Of a DNA stretch of 64,000 bases, positions 1 to 8,518 are shown in pieces. Made by a program: the position numbers and the translations under genes. The stretch lies in the NCBI RefSeq assembly GCF_022829285.1, contig NZ_JAKSYI010000120.1, positions 238,239 through 302,238 of the forward strand, read 5' to 3'. Source of the stretch: Methylobacterium sp. J-078. GTDB taxonomy: Bacteria; Pseudomonadota; Alphaproteobacteria; Rhizobiales; Beijerinckiaceae. The notes under the pieces are model-generated. The model worked only from the letters and a program-made list of their open reading frames with translations, made no database searches and was not told the DNA's origin. Position 1 is the stretch's first letter; the number at the start of each line of letters is the position of its first letter.

Positions 1-513
1 GACCTCAAGGGCTACGCCATCGGCGGCCTCGCGGTGGGCGAGCCGCAGGCCGTGATGCTCGCCATGATCGAGACGGTGGAACCCTACCTGCCGGCTCAGA
101 AGCCGCGCTACCTCATGGGGGTCGGCACGCCCGACGACCTCCTGTGCTCGGTGGCGCGCGGCATCGACATGTTCGACTGCGTGATGCCGACCCGCGCCGG
201 CCGCCACGGCCTCGCCTACACCCGCCACGGCCGGATCAACCTGCGCAACGCCCGCCACGCCGAGGACACGCGCCCCCTCGACGAGGCCTCCGCCTGCCCG
301 GCGGCCCGCGACTATTCCCGCGCCTACCTGCACCACCTCGTGCGCAGCGACGAGATCCTGGGCATGATGCTGCTGACCTGGAACAACCTGTCCTATTATC
401 AGGACCTGATGGCAGGGATGCGCTGCGCCATCGCCGAACGGCGCCTCGCCGACTTCAGCGAGAAGACCCGCGCCGCCTGGGCCCGCGCGGAAGCCGAGCG
501 CGCCGCCCCGTGA
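1..513 (+). CDS. tgt: Queuine/preQ1 tRNA-ribosyltransferase, C-terminal part (5' end outside window)
   Basis: Last 170 residues of Tgt, which exchanges guanine-34 for preQ1 in GUN-anticodon tRNAs. The reading frame is open from base 1. Family motifs seen are GGLAVGEP, YLMGVGTPDDLL, the nucleophile region GIDMFDCVMPTRAGRHG, and the C-terminal SRAYLHHL with YYQDLMAGMR. The structural zinc site is degenerate. Against E. coli Tgt (ligands Cys302, Cys304, Cys307, His333) the aligned segment SACPAARDYS keeps one cysteine, and TWNNL replaces the ligand histidine. From memory, Rhizobiales Tgt proteins share this, so it is probably a clade trait and not decay. tRNA-Lys follows about 120 bp downstream. 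Confidence 0.93.
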   Translation, partial: DLKGYAIGGLAVGEPQAVMLAMIETVEPYLPAQKPRYLMGVGTPDDLLCSVARGIDMFDCVMPTRAGRHGLAYTRHGRINLRNARHAEDTRPLDEASACPAARDYSRAYLHHLVRSDEILGMMLLTWNNLSYYQDLMAGMRCAIAERRLADFSEKTRAAWARAEAERAAP

Positions 514-635
514 GGCGGGATCGCGGACAGGCGACCGCAATCCCGGTTGACCCCATACCGCCGAGCCCCTATTGCGGGCCACGCTGTCCGACACGGCCCG
601 GCCCCACAGGCGCCGCGGCCCCGATCGTCGGATGC

Positions 636-711
<76 letters not shown>

Positions 712-718
712 CTATTTC

Positions 719-751
719 AGCCCGCTTTGTCGATGACATCGCGGGCTTTTT
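719..751 (+). terminator. Rho-independent terminator after tRNA-Lys
   Basis: Stem AGCCCGC (719-725) pairs with GCGGGCT (741-747) around a 15-nt loop and runs into TTTTT (747-751). It lies 8 nt past the tRNA CCA and reads in the same direction. Confidence 0.85.
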
Positions 752-983
752 CGTGCGCAACGTCTTGCCGGACAGTGTTGCATGGGCTGCAACACGTATG
801 TGCTTTCACAGGAGGTTATACCTTCGGCTCTGACAACGTCTTCGAGACCGAGGTTCCGAAGGCCGGCGCCCTTGCGAACGCCGCGAGGAAAGCGACAACG
901 GACGCCATGCAGGGCGTAATCCACACGCTGACAGCCCGCCTGAGCACACTCAGCCCCGACAACGCCCAATGGACCGTGCCGTG

Positions 984-2915
984 ATGAAGAACCGTCTCCT
1001 CGCACCCCTCGCGATGCTGCTGGCCCTCGTCGCGCCGGCTGTTGCCCTCGAGATCAAGTCCGACGCGCGGCCGGGGGCGCTCCCCCCGCTCACAGCGCCG
1101 GGCGAGACCGCCATCAACCGGGCGGACGGCCGGTTCTTTTATCGCGACGAGGCGGGCAACCGGGTCGGCGGCCTCCTGCCCGACCTCGATGCCAACGGTT
1201 ACCTGAAGTTCCGCAACGGCATGGTCCTCGGCCGTAATGTGGGCGGCAAGCTCGTCCCACAGCCCGAGCGGATCGAGATCCAGGGCTCCGGATCGAACGG
1301 CGATGCCTCGCAGCTTAGTGTGAAGCCGGAAGCGGATGGTGGCCAAGCCTATGGCCTTGCTGAACGGATGCGCGACGAGGTGAACGTGATGGCGTTCATT
1401 CCGCCTTCGCGTCGAACCGCGATTAGGGATTACTCCGCGACAACGGATCTTACGCCCTACCTCCGCAAGGCCTTCGCGACGGGCAAGCGGGTCCGCTTTC
1501 CGGCGGGCCGTTACCCTGTTTGTGACAGCGTTCCGCTTGCCTCCGGGCAGGAGGTCGTCGGCGATGGCGTCGTGTCCACCTACCTGTGGGTGAGTTCCTG
1601 CTTCAACATGAGCGCAAGCGCGGTGGTGCCTGTCGCGACGGGGGATAGCTCGGGCTGGGACGGCCTCGGCATCCGCTTTGACCAGTCCGGCGCCACCAAC
1701 CGGGCGACGCTGCGGCGCTACCCATGGGCCATGGACATCAGTTCGGCGACCCGGTTCAAGATCGGCCGCATTCGAATCGGGGCCGCCTGGAATGGGATCA
1801 GGTGCGTAGGCAACTGCGGGGGCTTCGATGGTGGCCACTTAGAGATCGGTGCCTTCCACACTGGCGCAATCTTCGACGGACCTCTGGATTTCGTCCACAT
1901 GAACTCCGGGCACTCTTGGCCTTGGGATATTGCCGGCCGCGCTGAATTGATGGCCGCCTACACGGACGGCACGACTGTCGGCTTCGAGTTTGGGCGCGTT
2001 GATGGCCTCGATATCAAATCCCTCAACACGTTCAGTAACAAGATAGTAGGCAATGCCAATGGCAACGATGGAGCGGCTCGTCAGATAGCTCTCATGCAGC
2101 TCGACGGTGACAACAGCACATTCGAGACCGTGGCGGGGGACTGGCAGATCGGCCTGCTGTCCACGACCAAGTCCGGCGAAAAGCACGTCCCTGCCGTCGC
2201 GTCGTCTGCTGGCAACGTCAACGTTGCGTCCATCCGGTTTTGGGGGGCCAATAACGGCAGCTACCTCCGTGTGACCGGTGGCGTCTTCGCGATCAACGGT
2301 GGAACGCTGGAGCAGCGGGCCGACCGACCCGCAGCAGAGGTATCCGGCGGGCGGCTGGTGCTGACCAGCGCCTCCTTACAGCCTCTGGTGGGCTCGGAGG
2401 GCCCTGCACGGACTCAAGCATTCGTCAAGCAGACGGGCGCGGGCATCCTGGTCGCGACCGGCAATACCGCGACGCTCAAAGCCAACGGCGGTGGTGGACC
2501 CTTGTTCGAGATCGGGACGGACGCGCCGGGGAATATCGTGACCGAAAACGTCATGTCGAACTGGGGATTGTCCCTTCCGGCAATCGCGACATCGGGCACC
2601 TACGGCGACAACTCCGTGCCCGCAAATCCCTATGTGTCGGGGATTGCGGTCGGCCGGGAGTACGTCAAGCGATTCACCGGTACCTTCGACGCGTCCGGGA
2701 ACGCCGTATTCCCCCACGGCCTGCCGGCATCTGGCTCGTCACAATCTGTCGATCGCATCGTCGGCGTCACGGCGTTCGGCACGGACCCGAATGGGTTTCG
2801 CAGAGCCTATCCGCAGACCAGAGATCTGGGCTGGGAGAACAGCAACATTGCCCTCGCGGGCGGCGGCGCCAGCTTCGCGGGCCTCCCCTTCGTAGCGACC
2901 GTTCGCTACCGCTGA
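984..2915 (+). CDS. Exported right-handed beta-helix protein resembling a phage tailspike
   Basis: About 643 residues. The N-terminus MKNRLLAPLAMLLALVAPAV is a Sec signal peptide with a likely cleavage after AVA. I chose the ATG at 984 because the signal begins there; an in-frame ATG at 969 would add five residues. The mature N-terminus contains AINRADGRFFYRDEAGN, which resembles the 'ELAINTADGKLFYKD' hinge found near the start of many phage tail fibre and spike proteins. A segment near residue 160 (LRKAFATGKRVRFPAGRYPV) is the usual entry coil of a pectate-lyase-like beta-helix, and long Gly/Asn/Val-rich repeats follow. No enzymatic residues can be assigned. The combination of a phage-like hinge and a secretion signal is unusual. 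It could be a domesticated tailspike, a polysaccharide depolymerase or an adhesin. Confidence 0.7.
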   Translation: MKNRLLAPLAMLLALVAPAVALEIKSDARPGALPPLTAPGETAINRADGRFFYRDEAGNRVGGLLPDLDANGYLKFRNGMVLGRNVGGKLVPQPERIEIQGSGSNGDASQLSVKPEADGGQAYGLAERMRDEVNVMAFIPPSRRTAIRDYSATTDLTPYLRKAFATGKRVRFPAGRYPVCDSVPLASGQEVVGDGVVSTYLWVSSCFNMSASAVVPVATGDSSGWDGLGIRFDQSGATNRATLRRYPWAMDISSATRFKIGRIRIGAAWNGIRCVGNCGGFDGGHLEIGAFHTGAIFDGPLDFVHMNSGHSWPWDIAGRAELMAAYTDGTTVGFEFGRVDGLDIKSLNTFSNKIVGNANGNDGAARQIALMQLDGDNSTFETVAGDWQIGLLSTTKSGEKHVPAVASSAGNVNVASIRFWGANNGSYLRVTGGVFAINGGTLEQRADRPAAEVSGGRLVLTSASLQPLVGSEGPARTQAFVKQTGAGILVATGNTATLKANGGGGPLFEIGTDAPGNIVTENVMSNWGLSLPAIATSGTYGDNSVPANPYVSGIAVGREYVKRFTGTFDASGNAVFPHGLPASGSSQSVDRIVGVTAFGTDPNGFRRAYPQTRDLGWENSNIALAGGGASFAGLPFVATVRYR

Positions 2916-2918
2916 CCC

Positions 2919-3173
2919 GATCGCCGTGCCGCCCACTTGGCCTCGGCCGCCACGTTCGATATCGGCAACAGCCCGACGCGCAAGGTCAGGATTTCCGGTA
3001 CGGCGGTGATCACAAGCTTCAGGACCGTCCCGCATGCAGAAGTCCCGGGCGTGACCAGCATCACCGCAGCGCCCGGGATCACCCACGCGGTCGACCGCGC
3101 CAAGATGTCGTCGAGCTACCGACCAGTGAGCCTCGCCAGCCTCATCATCAAGCGAGAACACGCCCGCGTCTAG
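2919..3173 (+). pseudogene. Phage tail-protein remnant
   Basis: This short open stretch lies directly after the stop of the beta-helix gene and in the same frame. The segment ATFDIGNSPTRKVRISGTAV followed by ITSF matches, from memory, a domain at the C-terminus of many phage tail proteins ('..DLGA..KVRITGTTTITSFGT..ALTLTHNAT..'). The weaker GITHAVDR could be what remains of the 'LTLTHNAT' strand. The expected ending 'GSGNWRC' is missing and there is no convincing start codon or ribosome site. I read it as decayed prophage sequence; it could also be a chance resemblance. Confidence 0.4.
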
Positions 3174-3332
3174 GAGACGTCGCGCACGGCTCGGCACGTG
3201 TCGCCCTGCGCAACACCCGGGTGATCGTGTCGCCATCTCATGGGGTCGCGCCGGCCGTTCATGCTAACCGTGGATGCATGGGCTGCGCTCGTGCAGGGTC
3301 ATTTCTCGAGAACAGGCATCGGCACGCACATC

Positions 3333-4358
3333 ATGACATCCAAACCCGGTGAGGGCGTGCTGTCCGTGGAACTCGGCCTCGGAGGCACGATCACGGTCGG
3401 AGCGCACCGCATCGCGATTTCCGAGATCGTGTCGATTCTCGAAGCCATCGCGGAATCCGGGTCCGTCCAGGGCGTTGCCACGGAACTCGGCCTTTCCTAC
3501 CGAGCGGCCTGGGAGCGGTTGCGGGCCCTCGAGACCTCGCTCGGCCATCAACTCGTGCAGAAGACGCGCGGACACGGCAGTACGCTGACACCGACGGGCG
3601 TGCTGTTGCGCGAGGCCCTCGCGACGGCTCAGGCCAGTCTCGCCGCTCCGATGGCGCGTGAAGCGCGCGCGATCCGAACCCGCCTGGATCCCATCCTGAG
3701 CCGTCAGCGGCGCCCCCTCACGTTGGTCGCAAGCCATGATCTGCTCATCATGGACGTCGCGGCGAACTGGCCGGACCTCGTTCTCACCGTCGCGGGCAGC
3801 GAGGAAGCCCTCGCTCGCCTCACCGACGCGCGCACCGATGCGGCGGGGTTTCACTGCGGTTCCCTCGACAATGGCGGTGCGGGCGCGGCCTTTCCGGAAC
3901 GCGCCGATCCTCCGAGCTTTCGGGTCCGCCCTCTCTTCGAGCGCGAGCAGGGTCTGATGCTGGCGGCCGGCAACCCCCACGGCATTCGTGGCGTCACCGA
4001 CCTCGCGGAACGGGGTATCCGCTACGTCAATCGACAGAGAGGGTCGGGAACCCGGGCGTGGTTCGACCGGCTGCTGGCACAGCACGGGATCGAGGCCGAT
4101 CGCATCCCGGGCTACACCACGGAGGAGTTCACGCATCAGGCCGTGGCGGCCGTGATCGCCTACGGCGCAGCCGATGCCGGCCTGGGGGCCCGCGCGGCCG
4201 CGGACCGCTTCGGCCTCGACTTCCTCCCCGTCGGCTGGGAGCGGTACTACCTCGCCACGGCGCTCTCGCTCCCGGAGGCGGCCTTCGACGCCCTCGCCGC
4301 GGCCCTCGCCGAGCGCGCCAGGGTGACGCCCGGGTATCGGCCGGTGAATCCACGCTGA
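3333..4358 (+). CDS. HTH transcriptional regulator with PBP-like (molybdate-type) sensor domain
   Basis: About 341 residues. Residues ~35-95 form a ModE/LysR-type winged helix (GSVQGVATELGLSYRAAWE followed by RLRALE). Residues ~125-335 resemble the periplasmic-binding-protein-like sensor of COG1910, with the motif QRGSGTRAWFD and the helix EEFTHQAVAAVIAYGAADAG that normally lines the ligand pocket. Such fusions are usually annotated as molybdate- or tungstate-linked regulators. In methylotrophs they often sit beside molybdenum-dependent formate dehydrogenase genes; that is family knowledge, and no fdh gene is in the window. The neighbouring LysR and OFA transporter fit formate/oxalate metabolism. 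Upstream in-frame ATGs exist at 3240 and 3261. I prefer 3333 because the extra N-terminus has no family counterpart. Confidence 0.7.
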   Translation: MTSKPGEGVLSVELGLGGTITVGAHRIAISEIVSILEAIAESGSVQGVATELGLSYRAAWERLRALETSLGHQLVQKTRGHGSTLTPTGVLLREALATAQASLAAPMAREARAIRTRLDPILSRQRRPLTLVASHDLLIMDVAANWPDLVLTVAGSEEALARLTDARTDAAGFHCGSLDNGGAGAAFPERADPPSFRVRPLFEREQGLMLAAGNPHGIRGVTDLAERGIRYVNRQRGSGTRAWFDRLLAQHGIEADRIPGYTTEEFTHQAVAAVIAYGAADAGLGARAAADRFGLDFLPVGWERYYLATALSLPEAAFDALAAALAERARVTPGYRPVNPR

Positions 4359-4389
4359 GCCGGACCTGCGGTCTCGGTCGTCTGCGACG

Positions 4390-4770
4390 TCAGCCGGCTT
4401 TCGCATGAGAGGGCGATGCGTCGGTCGACGCGTACCCATCGAGACGCAGCCTGACCGCGGCGATCCTGCGAATCATGATGTTCCGGGCGGCGGCGTCTCT
4501 GACGTGACGTCTGATGGATTTTGCCGGCTTGAACGAGATCAGGCGCCTGTCGCCGATCAGGATCGGGCGTTTCGTGTGGGGGTTCAAACCCGGATGCGAC
4601 CTGCGTGAGAAGGGTGAGAAGACCCCGAATCCGCGAAGCTCGACGCGGTCTCCCGCCGTGAGCGCATCGCCGATCCTCTGGAGGATCGCGCCCACGACCG
4701 CGTCGATCTCCGCCTCGCTCAGGTGCGGATAGCGATCGGCAATGCGCGCGACGAGCCCGGATCGAACCAT
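4390..4770 (-). CDS. HU/IHF-family DNA-binding protein, IHF-beta-like paralogue
   Basis: 126 residues. The first ~90 match IHF-beta: SGLVARIADRYPHLSEAEID, then GDRVELRGFGVFSPFSRR, then LNPHTKRPI carrying the Pro of the DNA-intercalating beta-arm tip. The last ~30 residues (IMIRRIAAVRLRLDGYAS...) are basic and extend beyond the usual 94-100-residue length. It is not beside rpsA, the common ihfB location, and it diverges in the arm. It is therefore probably an accessory paralogue, not the housekeeping subunit. It lies 30 bp downstream of the LysR gene on the same strand and could be co-transcribed. A canonical IHF-alpha gene is at 34393. Confidence 0.8.
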   Translation of the reverse strand: MVRSGLVARIADRYPHLSEAEIDAVVGAILQRIGDALTAGDRVELRGFGVFSPFSRRSHPGLNPHTKRPILIGDRRLISFKPAKSIRRHVRDAAARNIMIRRIAAVRLRLDGYASTDASPSHAKAG

Positions 4771-4800
4771 GTCAAATCCCGTTCGGTCGAAAGTCGGTGG

Positions 4801-5736
4801 TCACTGGGCGGAACACGACTGGAGCTCCTGCGCCGAAGGCGCGCCTTCGCTCATCGTTCGGGCGACCTGTCGACAGAGGCCGACGAGGGCGGCGACCATC
4901 GGCGTCGCGGGTTCCCGTTCCGGTACGACGATCCCGACCATGTGCCGGATGTCCGGCTCCACGATGGGAATGGCCCGCAGACCCGGGAGGGGCCCGAGGG
5001 CCTCGGCCAGCACGGCCGGCATGATGCTGGCCCAGCGCAGGGTCCGAACATGGCTCATCAGGACGATCATCGAGTTCGACTCGAGCGTCGGCGCCGGCTC
5101 GCTTCCGCTCGCCCTGATCTGCTGGTCGATGATGCGCCGGTTCTGCAGGTCGGGTGTCGGCAGGCAGAGCGGGGTCCGACCGACCTCCGCCCAGGTGATC
5201 TGGTCCATGCCGTCGTGCCGGCCGCCGACGGCCGTCAGCAGTTGGTATCGCTCCTCGAACAGCGGGATCGCCGTAACCCGGCCCAGCGGCTCGTTGTCGA
5301 GGTAGGTGAGGCCCGCATCGGCCTCGAGGTTCTCGATGCGGTCGAGGATATCGGCGGATGTCGCCGACAGGACGCTGATGCGCACGTCCGGATAGCGCAG
5401 GTGATAGGGCGCGGTGAGCACCGAGATCATCGGTAGGACGGTCGGAATCGCGGCGATCCGCAGGTGGCCCGCGGGCCCCCGTCGCAGGGTCGCGACATCC
5501 TCGCGCATCGCGCGCGTGTCGGCGACGATCCGACGGGCCCAGGCCAGGACGCGCTCGCCCTCCGGCGTGAAGCCCTGGAAGCGGGAACCGCGCTGGACGA
5601 GCCGCGTGCCGAGCTGGCCCTCGAGACTCTTCACGCTCGCCGACAGCGTCTGCTGCGTCACGTGGCATGCCTCGGCCGCGCGCCCGAAGTGCCGCTCGCG
5701 CGACAGGGCGAGGAGAAGATCCAGCTTGTCGATCAA
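4801..5736 (-). CDS. LysR-family transcriptional regulator
   Basis: About 311 residues. The N-terminal winged helix is LIDKLDLLLALSRERHFGRA with AEACHVTQQTLSASVKSLEG. The C-terminal effector domain includes LTYLDNEPLGRVTAIPLF and LESNSMIVLMSHVRTLRWAS. It belongs to the clade that, from memory, accompanies formate dehydrogenase genes in Methylobacterium. The start is uncertain: no in-frame ATG exists at the expected position. TTG at 5736 matches the family N-terminus (M-IDKL), and TTG at 5778 would add 14 residues. It is divergent from the OFA transporter, with palindromic sequences between them, which is the usual LysR/target arrangement. Confidence 0.88.
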   Translation of the reverse strand: MIDKLDLLLALSRERHFGRAAEACHVTQQTLSASVKSLEGQLGTRLVQRGSRFQGFTPEGERVLAWARRIVADTRAMREDVATLRRGPAGHLRIAAIPTVLPMISVLTAPYHLRYPDVRISVLSATSADILDRIENLEADAGLTYLDNEPLGRVTAIPLFEERYQLLTAVGGRHDGMDQITWAEVGRTPLCLPTPDLQNRRIIDQQIRASGSEPAPTLESNSMIVLMSHVRTLRWASIMPAVLAEALGPLPGLRAIPIVEPDIRHMVGIVVPEREPATPMVAALVGLCRQVARTMSEGAPSAQELQSCSAQ

Positions 5737-5807
5737 AGATCCGAACCAGACGCGCGGCGCCCCTGCGCGCCGCCGCAATGGATGTACAGATCCATTTTCA
5801 GGTCATC

Positions 5808-5847
5808 AATAAGAAGCCTTATTCCAGTTTGTTACGTTTTCGAACGT
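5808..5847. promoter_or_regulatory. Two inverted repeats between divergent lysR and OFA transporter
   Basis: AATAAG-N4-CTTATT (5808-5823) and ACGTT-TTCG-AACGT (5834-5847) are perfect inverted repeats. Their centres are about 25 bp apart, in an AT-richer stretch of the 160-bp divergent intergenic region. The position suits LysR-type regulatory and activation sites. Assignment to this LysR is inference. Confidence 0.5.
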
Positions 5848-5899
5848 GCATTAATCCGGACGGCGTGGTCTGAATGATGATCGCGCGGGAGAAGCCAGA

Positions 5900-7563
5900 A
5901 TGAACGTTCGCGTCGATGTCACCTCTTCCGGGGATGTGGGTCTGCCCCCATGGCTCTCGCGTGAGCGGATCGTCGCGCGGGCCGGCTTCAACCGCTGGCT
6001 CGTGCCGCCGGCGGCCCTGGCGATCCACCTCTGCATCGGGATGTCCTACGGATTGTCCGTCTTCTGGCTGCCCCTGTCCCGGGCCCTGAGCGTGGTCAGC
6101 CGGCCGCCGCGGCCTGTCCCGAAATGAGCGTCGCGACGGCCCTGTTCACGACGACCTGCGACTGGCGCGTCAGCGACCTCGTCATCGTCTTCTCCATCGG
6201 CATCGTCATGCTCGGCCTGTCGGCGGCGGTGTTCGGCGGCTGGCTGGAGCGGGCCGGCCCGCGCAAGGCAGGGCTCGCGGCGGCCCTCTGCTGGGGCGGC
6301 GGCTTCCTCGTCGGTGCCCTGGGCGTCTACCTGCACCAGCTCTGGCTCATCTGGCTCGGCATGGGGCTGATCGGCGGTATCGGCCTCGGGCTCGGCTACA
6401 TCTCGCCGGTCTCGACCCTGGTGAAGTGGTTTCCCGACCGGCGCGGCATGGCCACCGGCATGGCCATCATGGGCTTCGGCGGTGGCGCCATGATCGGCTC
6501 ACCCCTCGCGACCCTGCTCATCAACACGTTCAGGACGCCGTCCTCGGCCGGCGTCTGGGAGACGCTGGCGGTGATGGGGGGCCTCTACATCCTGGCGATG
6601 CTCTGCGGCGCCTTCGGCTACCGGGTGCCGCCCGCCGGCTGGCAGCCCCCGGGCTGGACCGCCCCGGTCTCGAAAAGCGCCATGATCACATCCGGCCACG
6701 TCCACCTCGACAAGGCCCACCGGACCCCGCAATTCTGGCTCCTCTGGGCGGTGCTCTGCCTGAACGTCTCGGCGGGCATCGGCGTCCTCGCGCTCGCCTC
6801 GCCGATGCTGCAGGAGATCTTCGGCGGCGCGCTGATCGGGCAACCGGGCCTCGGTTTCGCGCAGCTCGATGCCGGCCAGAAGACGCAGATCGCCGCCGTC
6901 GCTGCCGGATTCGTCGGCCTGCTCTCGCTGTTCAACATCCTGGGCCGCTTCTTCTGGGCCTCCATGTCGGACAGGATCGGGCGCAAGCTCACCTACGCCA
7001 CCTTCTTCGCCCTCGGCTGCGTTCTCTACGCGGCGGCGCCCTGGGCGGCCGGGATCGGATCGAAGGCTCTCTTCGTGATCGTCTTCTGCGTGATCCTGTC
7101 GATGTATGGCGGCGGATTCGCCACGATCCCGGCCTACCTCGCCGACGTCTTCGGCACCCAGTTCGTCGGAGCGATCCACGGCCGACTGCTCACCGCCTGG
7201 TCGACGGCGGGCGTGGTCGGCCCCTTCGTGGTCACGGCGATCCGTCAGGCGCAGGTGGATGCCGGCATCCAGGGCGCCGAACTCTACACACGGACGATGT
7301 ACATCCTGGCGGCCTTCCTGGCGGCCGGCTTCGTGGCCAATCTCCTGGTGCGTCCCCTGGCCAAGCGCTGGTTCATGAGCGACGCCGAACTCGCGAGCGT
7401 CGCGAAGGGCGGTGTCGCCGCGGGTCCGGGACGGGGCGGAGATTTCGGGATCGGCCGCGGCGGCCTGAGCACGGGCGCATTGCTCGCCTGGCTCGCCGTG
7501 GGGATCCCCATCGCCTGGGGCATCTGGACCACGCTGACCAAGGCGCTGATCCTCTTCGGCTGA
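5900..7563 (+). pseudogene. OFA-family (oxalate/formate antiporter-like) MFS transporter, single frameshift
   Basis: Two open segments together make one OFA transporter. The first starts at ATG 5900, with a good ribosome site GGGAGAAG, and encodes an N-terminus ending GMSYGLSVFWLPLSRALSV. The second is in another frame and continues GQPAAAACPEMSVATALF then TTTCDWRV through eleven or so membrane helices to 7563. The join is at ~6092-6096 (codons GTG 6092 and GGT 6094 share one G), so a single missing base explains it. Both halves are otherwise intact and free of stops. Family members import or exchange oxalate, formate or related carboxylates in the inner membrane. The break may be a true mutation or a sequencing error. 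The second half alone could start at ATG 6124 but would lack the first helix. Confidence 0.85.
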
Positions 7564-7813
7564 CGCGCCAAACGCCCGATCCGGTGCTTCGGGGCAGGTC
7601 AGACCTGTTCGCCGACCACCTTCGCGTGTTCGCCCGGCGCAAGTGATCGCGAAAGGGCCGGCGCACCCATTACCGGAAACCGGAGGTTTTCGCACGACAG
7701 CAAAAGTGCGTGCACCGCAAACAGAGGGACGCTACCGTATCCGTGACGATTCGACGTCACGATGTGCCGGGACCAAGGGCTGCGGGACGTCACAGGCGAA
7801 GGTCATACCGTTC

Positions 7814-8122
7814 ATGGCACTCAACTTCGTTCGGAAAATTGGCGGGTTGTCACGCCGCAAGCCCGTCCTGCGGTTCTTCGACGAGGGATACTACCTGAGG
7901 GAGTACCCGCACGTTGCCGACCACGAACTCAGCCCGGTGGAACATTATCTCCTGATCGGCTGGAAGGACCGGAACGATCCGGGTCCGGACTTCAGCACGC
8001 GGGGCTACCTGGATGCCAATCCGGATGTCGCGGCGATCCGGGTCAACCCGCTCCTGCATTTCCTCCAGAACGGGATGGTCGAAGGCCGTAAGGGTTGGGA
8101 GAAGTCGGCCGCGCAGACCTGA
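7814..8122 (+). CDS. Small protein with tandem FDxxYYL...YPDV repeats
   Basis: 102 residues from ATG 7814, preceded by a GAAGG ribosome site. Two copies of a short motif are visible: FFDEGYYLREYPHVADHELS with PVEHYLLIGWKDRNDPG, then FSTRGYLDANPDVAAIRVNP with LLHFLQNGMVEGRKG. From memory, this repeat is found next to or inside glycosyltransferases and rhamnan-synthesis-type proteins, where it may mediate scaffolding. Here it stands alone, basic at the N-terminus and without a signal peptide. No nearby gene indicates a partner. A longer upstream frame exists, but its residues lack family character. Confidence 0.65.
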   Translation: MALNFVRKIGGLSRRKPVLRFFDEGYYLREYPHVADHELSPVEHYLLIGWKDRNDPGPDFSTRGYLDANPDVAAIRVNPLLHFLQNGMVEGRKGWEKSAAQT

Positions 8123-8518
8123 GATCCACTGCGATCCCGAGAACAGCCGGAGTTCGGTGCTCTCGGCTGTTCGGATCGGCTCTCGCACGACGAACGCGAT
8201 GATCACCGCTCCGAAATCGTTCCGGCGGATTGCGCCTTCACTGTCGGCGTCGTTCGATACGGCTCGGTATGCGGGCGCGCGCGCCATCGACCTACGGCGT
8301 CTCGAACGATCCCATTGTCCCCGCGCGTCACTGTTCGGTGATGGGGAGCGGAACGCGGCGCGCCGCGGGCAAGGCCCCGCGCCTGTCGAACCGACTCCGC
8401 GGGAGCGAAATCTCCGAATAATTCGTATTTGAGTTGCTAAATTCGCACGCTTGAAACAATTTCGGAGCGAATGTGCAGATCGATATGTCTCGTTCGTCCC
8501 TGATCCGGAGATGGAAGC
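8123..8518. other. Noncoding interval with hairpin and AT-rich promoter-like stretch
   Basis: I see no convincing gene. GAACAGCCG (8141-8149) pairs with CGGCTGTTC (8164-8172); this 9-bp hairpin lacks a T-run and could stop transcription of the preceding gene weakly. The stretch 8412-8475 is clearly AT-richer than its surroundings and probably holds the promoter of the PilZ-like pair that starts at 8519. Confidence 0.4.

Noticed and set aside
6089..6127. Programmed ribosomal frameshift in the OFA transporter
   Set aside because: No slippery heptamer or downstream pseudoknot is evident, and OFA transporters are not known to use recoding. A one-base deletion or sequencing error is simpler.
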